Positions 57,907 through 64,000 of a stretch of 64,000 nt of DNA are shown in pieces. The stretch's first letter is position 1; the number at the start of each line of letters is the position of its first letter. The notes below the pieces were generated by a model. That model was not told the origin of the DNA and did no database searches. It saw only the letters and a program-made list of their open reading frames with translations. Source of the DNA: Leuctra nigra (taxonomy: Eukaryota > Arthropoda > Insecta > Plecoptera > Leuctridae); NCBI GenBank assembly GCA_934045905.1, contig OW203762.1:6262001-6326000 (forward strand), given 5' to 3'. The translations under genes and the position numbers were made by a program.

Positions 57907-58465
57907 TGAGCGAGCGTAGCGAGCGTCACCACGGTACTCTTATGGCACTTTCTCTGTGTGTGTTTTTTTTTTTTTTTTTTTTTTTTGTCTGCACTGCCCA
58001 CGTTAAACCGCACAACCAATTGATCTGAAATTTTGCACACATACTAACGTACTCTATGCGGTCTCTGGGATCGTTTTTGAACGAAATCATGAGATTGGTT
58101 CAAATTTTAGAAAAATTATCTTTCTATTATTATCTTCTGATTGATCGACAATCAAAATGTTCCGATTAAGTTCAAATTTTGCATGGTGATCAAGACCAAC
58201 ATAATCTAAAATTTTAAACATGTTAAGCCTAATCAGTCAAGTATTAATAATTTGTCATTTTACGAGTTTAGTATGGGTTGTCAAAGCTGGAAAAAGTATG
58301 AGTGAAAGACACGACACAATGGATCTGATATTCATCCAAAGTATTTATATGGAGATTGGAAAGTTGCAGAGAAAATCGACTTTTCTGCAGTGTCGTGTAT
58401 CGTGTCTGGGAATGTTGCATGTTCTGTGCTCGCTCATCAACGCGTTACACCGAGCGTTTTCCTAG
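57907..58465 (+). mobile_element. Helitron-like element, copy 5 (internally different)
   Basis: It starts TGAGCGAGCGTAGCGAGCGT after T and ends GTGCTCGCTCATCAACGCGT...CGAGCGTTTTCCTAG before T. The first about 230 bp are nearly identical to copy 6; the rest differs, so it is a shorter variant sharing only the ends. It lies 15 bp from copy 6, same orientation. Confidence 0.68.
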
Positions 58466-58480
58466 TGATATTAATATTAT

Positions 58481-59383
58481 TGAGCGAGCGTAGCGAGCGT
58501 CACCACGGTACTTTTATGGCACTTTCTCTGTGTGTGTTTTTTTTTTTTTTTTTTTTTTTGTCTGCACTGCCCACGTTAAACCGCACAACCAATTGATCTG
58601 AAATTTTGCACACATACTAACGTACTCTATGCGGTCTCTGGGATCGTTTTTGAACGAAATCATGAGATTGGTTCAAATTTTAGAAAAATTATCTTTCGAT
58701 TGGTTGGTTCAATCAATTTGAAATTTAGCAAAGTCATTGCAACCAACATTGTACCCAATCATAAATTTTTTTAGCCAATCCTCCCATTGGTTCAAATTTG
58801 AAACCATTTTTCCTGTGACTTTTGATATTTAAACTAGAACCGATTGACCGACCAACTAAAAACTACGCATAGTCATCGGTACCAACATTTAAGGTATTTT
58901 TGCCAATTTTCAGTCTAATCTGTCGTTATTTTCAAAAGTTTTGTCATTTTAGGGACATTTTGCGTGTTGGCTGTCAAATTCACGGCGACTTCGAATCTTC
59001 AGTTCAAGGCAAGGTAGTTAGAGCAGAAACTTTGAAACGCATATGAAACTGATAATGACCGTTCAACACTCGATTTGATATTGTGTACACACACTTATAT
59101 CATATGAGTGGTCCCAGGTATATTTTTTGAAGGAGATCCTGTGATTTTTGAAAATTAACACGGAACCGTTCAATCATAAGGTTCAATCGATCAACTTAAA
59201 ACTTTGCATAATTATTTGGACCAATATTTAAGGACTTTTTGGATATTTTTATTCAAGTCTGTGACGAAATTCAAGAATTATTGGCTTTTAATGACATTTT
59301 CGAATTCGATAGACAGAATTTCGGTTCGAGGTGTTGCGCGTACCCGTTCGCTCATCAACGCGTTACACAGAGCGTTTTCCTAG
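58481..59383 (+). mobile_element. Helitron-like element, copy 6
   Basis: It starts TGAGCGAGCGTAGCGAGCGT after T and ends CGCTCATCAACGCGTTACAC...AGAGCGTTTTCCTAG before T. Very similar along its length to 27671-28550, including CCGTTCAACACTCGATTTGA and TTGTGTACACACACTTATAT. Non-coding. Confidence 0.7.
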
Positions 59384-59638
59384 TATTATGATATTTGATC
59401 ATAAATCATAAATGAGGGATCGATGAGAGAATGAGAGATAAATGAGATCTCTCATAAATGAGAGATGAGGGAATTGTAGGTTTTCCGTACTGCTTTGTCA
59501 ATTTTTCTCACTAGACTGCGGTGCTGGGGGGTGTAGACTCACTACTCATTATGTATATGGCAGGAGAAAATGAAGATATAACTCATTTTGTTGTGAAAAT
59601 GTCTTGATTTGGAACTATGAACAACCCATGACCAAAAC

Positions 59639-59805
59639 TACAGTTCGTTTTTCATCACCAGGAGGAGCCACGGTCAGTTGTTCTGTTAGGCCGAGAAAGA
59701 CTTCATTGCGTGCCCACCTTGCAATGTAATCTTTCTCGGCCTAGCAGAAAAACTGACGATCAGCGCATTCTGTTGAGAGTTCAAACATAGGAAAAACGAA
59801 CTGTA
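59639..59805. repeat. imperfect hairpin element
   Basis: ACAGTTCGTTTTTC pairs with GAAAAACGAACTGT at the ends, and GTTAGGCCGAGAAAGA with TCTTTCTCGGCCTAGC in the middle. A small foldback MITE is likely. Confidence 0.75.
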
Positions 59806-60426
59806 ACAGCCGCCAAAAACATGAAATTGCGCTTTTTTCTGATTATAATCATTCATTCGCCAAAAGCCTGCCGTTGAGCTAAACGACGATTGCCATGACA
59901 TTTTTATAACATGAGCGTGCACTTTTGGCGTCAGATGTGTCTGCACTTCACTGGCTTTGTTTCGTATTTTTTATAAGTTGTTGAAATATTTTTAGATACG
60001 AAAGACGATACATCATATCAGCTAAATGAAGTTAACTAGCGCAAAGGTTTACACTGTCATTTATTTATGGAACGTCAGAGCTCCGACCGAGTGAATCCAT
60101 TGGCGCTAGTTTTGTTTCCATCGGACTCGCATGTTTTGAGTTCTTACACGTCTCCTTGCGGCTGAAAAAAGGCGGAACAAAAGTCATTACAGTTTGACTG
60201 TGAGGGTAGCTCAGAATGTACATGTGGTAAAAGTTTCAGTTGATTCGGCTCAAATCCTCATCACTAAGTCAGGCTTCTTGGTAGAATAATTATTGCAATC
60301 AAATATCTGAGCAATGTCACGACATCTAGCTCATAAACGACATCCCAAGTATTGAAGTTTGTTCTCGGTACGAGTCATAACTCCATACATGAGGGGAAAC
60401 AATAGATAAAGCTCATCTATGCGTGC
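59806..60426. other. spacer with D-related scraps
   Basis: GTGCACTTTTGGCGTCAGATG (59918) and ACATGTGGTAAAAGTTTCAG (60220) recall the D body in opposite orientations. No gene recognised. Confidence 0.4.
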
Positions 60427-60972
60427 CATGGACGGCGCCAGGACTGGGTGGGCGCGCGCCCACCAAAAATTGTCTACTGCCCATCCCTCTGCCCACCCAA
60501 AAAATAATCGAAGATACTTATATTATTGCATTTTAATTTTAATTTTGGGGTATAATTTAATGAAATAAGTAATAAAATAACACAGAAAGAATTAATTTAA
60601 TATAATCCTGTATACAATTTAATTATCGTGTCAGGAGATGTTACACAACAGATAGAATAAATTTCTAAAATTACACCTATTCAAGTTGTGGCTGTATGTA
60701 AAGATCAAACCCTCATTTGGTAACTGGACAATTGCCATCCCTGTTTTATATGATTTCAATCATATTTTACCCCAAATGTAATATTTTCAGCGTCCCAAAT
60801 TCGTTTCTATTGATTTAAAAATCAGAAAACACTCTGCTGGGCATGTTTTTTTTTAACAGAACACCTGTATACTTTCAGAAGAAAAATTAAAAAGTTATGC
60901 GCACCCACCCTAAATAATTGACCGCCGCTCACTGCCCACCCTAGCAAAACTTCCTGGAGCCGTCCGTCCCTG
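60427..60972. mobile_element. hAT-type MITE, GGACGGCGCCAGGA family
   Basis: The left end CATGGACGGCGCCAGGA and the right end TCCTGGAGCCGTCCGTCCCT plus G are inverted with a 4-bp indel. The flanks ATGCGTGC and ATGGGTGC form an 8-bp target duplication with one mismatch. Inside, CTGGGTGGGCGCGCGCCCAC and CTGCCCACCC recur near both ends. It also shares CAATTTAATTATCGTGTCAG with family C. Non-coding. Confidence 0.75.
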
Positions 60973-61002
60973 ATGGGTGCGATAATATGATGTAAAATGC
61001 CC

Positions 61003-61113
61003 TGGGGCCCTTCTAGAACTTTTAAATTCCCATTTCTGCTGGAATCCGATTAATGCATGGTCGTGAATCGAATTCCATCAGAACGGAATTTAAAAGATAC
61101 ATAATAGGCCCTG
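61003..61113. mobile_element. hairpin MITE family I, copy 2
   Basis: Same plan as 45584-45703: TAGAACTTTTAAATTCCCAT, TGGAATCCGATT, CGTGAATCGAATTCCATCAG and ATAATAGGCCC. Confidence 0.65.
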
Positions 61114-61784
61114 CCTGTGCTGGGTCACGTGGGCGGATCCTCCTGTAAGTTGGGTGCATTCTTCACCTCGCATGAACTTGGGCTGGAAGACGCGAACTTA
61201 ATTACAACTCGGATTCCGAGAAGCGTTTAGGAGGGAGAGAGACAGACAGACTGGCACCCGGGGATGACGTCACACCACGTGACTCGGGGTTCGAATCCTG
61301 CGGCAAATATAAAACTAACTAAAAGGGAACTTTGGGCATTAAAATGATCTGTATACAAATTATTATAACTCCATAATTTGAAAAATGTCACTTGGGTGTT
61401 TTATGGTTGGTACGACAGAATGACATCAAATTATAAACATTGTCCCCGGCGATCGAAGAGTTTTCATCTAATCACAACCTGCCGAGAACAAGTACAATAG
61501 AACAGTAGTAATGCGGTGCGGTTAGTAATTTGTAAAATGGGGGGGGGGGGGGGGGGGGGGGCGTAGGTCGTTCCTTATAATCGAAAACATTTTCGAGAGC
61601 GTTCAATTTCCATAAAATAAGTAGGGTAGTTGCATCTTGACGAAGTGAAATATTGCTAAAGGACGTCTGGGGGGGAGGGGGAGGGGGGGTTGAGTTTACC
61701 ATAGCAATCAGGTGATGTGCAACCCTATTGATGATTGATTAGGTGGTTGTTTGAAATCTATAGTAGACGCGGAACGTTTTGGCC
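61114..61784. other. no gene; B-box match and poly-G tracts
   Basis: A perfect pol III B box GGTTCGAATCC lies at 61288-61298, with a weak A-box-like TGGCACCCGGGG at 61252; it may be a degenerate SINE head. A 23-G run is at 61539-61561, and a second G-rich stretch at 61670-61690. Confidence 0.4.
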
Positions 61785-62399
61785 GCTACTGGCCGGTACG
61801 CCGCTGGTGTGAGCTCACTGACCTGTACGCCGCTGGTGTGAGCGCTACTGGCCTGTACGCCGCTGGTGTGAGCTCACTGACCTGTACGCCGCTGGTGTGC
61901 ACGCTACTGGCCTGTACGCCGCTGGTGTGCACGCTACTGGCCGGTACGCCGCTGGTATGAGCACACTGGCCGGTACGCCGCTGGTGTGCACGCTACTGGC
62001 CGGTACGCCGCTGGTGTGCACGCTACTGGCCGGTACGCCGCTGGTGTGAGCGCTACTGGCCGGTACGCCGCTGGTGTGCACGCTACTGGCCTGTACGCCG
62101 CTGGTATGAGCGCACTGGCCGGTACGCCGCTGGTATGAGCGCACTGGCCGGTACGCCACTGGTGTGCACGCTACTGGCCGGTACGCCGCTGGTATGAGCG
62201 CACTTGCCGGTACGCCGCTGGTGTGCACGCTACTGGCCGGTACGCCGCTGGTGTGCACGCTACTGGCCTGTACGCCGCTGATGTGCGCGCTACTGGCCGG
62301 TACGCCGCTGGTATGAGCTCACTGGCCGGTACGCCGCTGCTGTGGACGCTACTGGCCGGTACGCCGCTGGTATGAGCTCACTGGCCGGTACGCCGCTGG
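61785..62399. repeat. 30-bp minisatellite, about 21 copies
   Basis: The unit is CTACTGGCCGGTACGCCGCT plus GGTGTGCACG; 27-28-bp variants read GGTATGAGCGCACTGGCC. Alternating variants (GTGAGC, GTGCAC, ATGAGC) show no regular higher order. Open minus-strand frame is a by-product. Confidence 0.95.
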
Positions 62400-62677
62400 A
62401 TGCTGTAAGATGTGTTCTCACGCTCGCAGAGAGGCGGTCCGGCAGCCGCACGAGCTGACATCCCATTCACTTCCATCGCCAGCCCCGGGGCAGCCCCCCC
62501 CTCCCCCCCGCGCAACTGCTCGACCTGGCATAAATCAGTCGAGTTGCTTCCTACACTGCACAAGGCAATGCTGCTCGAATCAGTTCGTACACATTGATTT
62601 CAAACTTCAAACTTGTGAGCTAATTTCAATGAAGTTTCAAGAAAATGGATTTCATGAAAGCTACGAATCATAATTAA
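62400..62677. other. array flank, no gene recognised
   Basis: GC-rich at 62430-62530, then AT-rich; short frames only. Confidence 0.45.
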
Positions 62678-63050
62678 CTAGGAAAACGCTTTGTGTGACG
62701 CGTTGATGAGCGAGTCTTAGTTGAATTATGCTTTGCAAGTTTCTGTTCTACAGACCTTGGAAGAGCTAAATCGAAAAGCGTCGAAGAAACAGGGATGCAG
62801 ACATTTCCTTTAAGAAATTTCACACTTTTTCCAACCGCGCAAAATGTCAGGAGAATGTCAATAACTTTTGAAGGAAACGACAAATTAGTCTGAAAATTGA
62901 CAAAAACACACAAAATGTTCGTCTCGATGACCATGCAAAATTTGAAGTTGATCGGTCAAACGGTTTCATTTTAAATTTTAGAATAATCACGTTCAAAATC
63001 TATACACGAGTATTACACTACGTTATAGTATGTTTAAAATTTCATATCGA
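62678..63050 (-). mobile_element. Helitron-like element, copy 7, truncated
   Basis: On the minus strand the 3' end AAGCGTTTTCCTAG (complement from 62678) is followed by T, with GCTCATCAACGCGTCACA upstream. The body runs to about 63050, where a SINE begins; the 5' end is lost. Confidence 0.6.
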
Positions 63051-63084
63051 TAATAACCACAGTTGAAGAACTGATCTATATGAA

Positions 63085-63325
63085 CGAAATGAAGGCGACA
63101 AGTTGAGCCAGGCGTTAAACGCGCTGGCGAGAACTCCCGAGGTCCCGGGTTCGATTCCCGCGGCCGTCCATCCTGATTCATTTCGTGTTTCACTCAGTTG
63201 AATGGCGATGCTAGGCAGGTCCCTACTAGCAGGCCACGACCCCTTCCTTCTCACCGTCCCTCCGTACGTCTTCATCATAATCATTCATCCGTCACCATTA
63301 GCCTATAAGTTGCAGATTCTTGCTA
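63085..63325 (+). mobile_element. SINE (plus), nearly complete
   Basis: Perfect B box GGTTCGATTCC at 63148-63158. Then GCGGCCGTCCATCCTGATTC, TTTCACTCAGTTGAATGGCG, CTACTAGCAGGCCACGACCC, CATAATCATTCATCCGTCAC and CATTAGCCTATAAGTTGCAG. The tail GTGCGACGTTAA is changed. Confidence 0.8.
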
Positions 63326-63341
63326 CAGACACTGAGACAAG

Positions 63342-63566
63342 ATGACTAAGAGTTTTGATGGATCAAAGAATTATCGTAGGATTTTAGTTTTCTTTCAAAG
63401 GAATGATTTTGATGATATTGTGGATGAAATGAGAAGGATGGAAGTGGAAGGAATCTGTGGATACTTAGAATCAGTTTTTGAGCCAAAAAGAACATTAAAA
63501 ACTTTTGGATTTATACAGAGTAAAACACTCGGCATTGACCAAAGAGTTGTACTGAAGAAATTTTAA
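63342..63566 (+). CDS. small ORF, 74 codons, unknown
   Basis: A single-copy frame, starting in a favourable context (ACAAGATGA) and ending TAA. The product begins MTKSFDGSKNYRRILVFFQR, is balanced in charged and hydrophobic residues (DDIVDEMRRMEVEGICGYLE) and ends VVLKKF. That composition looks more protein-like than other frames here. There is no signal peptide, membrane segment or motif I recognise. It begins right after a SINE, so it may be a fragment of an older gene, an exon, or chance. Confidence 0.3.
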   Translation: MTKSFDGSKNYRRILVFFQRNDFDDIVDEMRRMEVEGICGYLESVFEPKRTLKTFGFIQSKTLGIDQRVVLKKF

Positions 63567-64000
63567 TTGATTTTCATATAGGAAGTGCATAGAAACCTTT
63601 GAACAGGCTTATGTAAGGTAGTTTGAAATGTGCGTTACTCCTTGATGTTTTAAAATTTTGTTCGTATGAAGAAAAATCTAAAAACGCGCATTTCGTTACC
63701 TTACAGATTCAGGGTTACGTCATAGTAATGAGAAGTTCTTGTTATTCATACCAAAGATAAATTAAAACATAATGCATATAACTATAGCCAAAAATATTTA
63801 CCCGTTACCGTATATAATTAGTTATTCTTCATTGAAATTCCACTTTTGCCCCATTAGATAACACAGGGAGACATGAAATCGTCCCGGAATATTGGACCTA
63901 TAACCGCAAGAGGTATGACAAATTGTTGAAAATAGTCTCAATCATGGGCTTACCGGCCAAATCGGAAAGAAAAAGTGTATATTATGATAAATTTTACCAT
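63567..64000. other. no gene; short hairpin
   Basis: GTAAGGTAGTTTGAAATGTG at 63613 is mirrored by GCATTTCGTTACCTTAC ending 63704, a 92-bp hairpin, probably a small MITE. Beyond it nothing is recognised up to the window end. Confidence 0.55.

Noticed and set aside
61252..61298. tRNA gene or SINE head at a perfect B box
   Set aside because: A box is weak and too close, and no SINE body follows; kept only as a note.

Overview
The window looks like non-coding, repeat-dominated chromosomal DNA from an invertebrate animal. An arthropod such as a hemipteran is my best guess, from the general look of the transposons, but it is only a guess. There is no bacterial or phage gene organisation, no intact protein gene, no convincing rRNA or tRNA gene, and no transposase, reverse transcriptase or helicase ORF. 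The very long open frames (up to about 1290 codons) come from stop-free minisatellite units and are not genes.

Layout. 1-9 kb: a Helitron-like fragment, a 51-bp minisatellite, a MITE, two SINE-derived minisatellites and a head-to-head pair of Helitron-like elements. 9-16.5 kb: a hAT-type element with a perfect 8-bp target duplication and a second hAT-type MITE nested in it, a Harbinger-like MITE, a 72-bp tandem repeat and a TTAA-flanked MITE. 16.6-32 kb: three copies of one 1.7-kb repeat family, one split by a hairpin-ended element and another by a Helitron-like element plus a SINE, with further MITEs and a 45-bp array between them. 32-44 kb: two more MITE/hAT elements, a long inverted repeat and three large minisatellites (44/42, 41 and 35 bp units). 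44-53 kb: palindromes, SINEs, a perfect 120-bp triplication, a CpG-rich candidate first exon, and arrays of 51, 36 and 86 bp. 53-64 kb: a 3.4-kb copy of the hairpin-ended element carrying a 550-bp GAA/GGAGAA tract, tandem Helitron-like copies, another hAT MITE, a 30-bp array and a SINE.

Single-copy coding candidates are few: a CpG-rich 50-codon exon ending in a good splice donor (47330-47479), a 74-codon ORF (63342-63566) and a GC-rich 74-codon ORF (53798-54022). None is recognised.

The most interesting theme is how tandem arrays arise here. By my sum, arrays cover about 15 kb, near a quarter of the window. Three unrelated minisatellites can be traced to three different segments of one tRNA-derived SINE family. 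Others sit inside or against Helitron-like copies, and a microsatellite occupies the same internal position in two copies of the hairpin-ended element. Mobile elements therefore appear to be the seeds of much of the satellite DNA in this locus.
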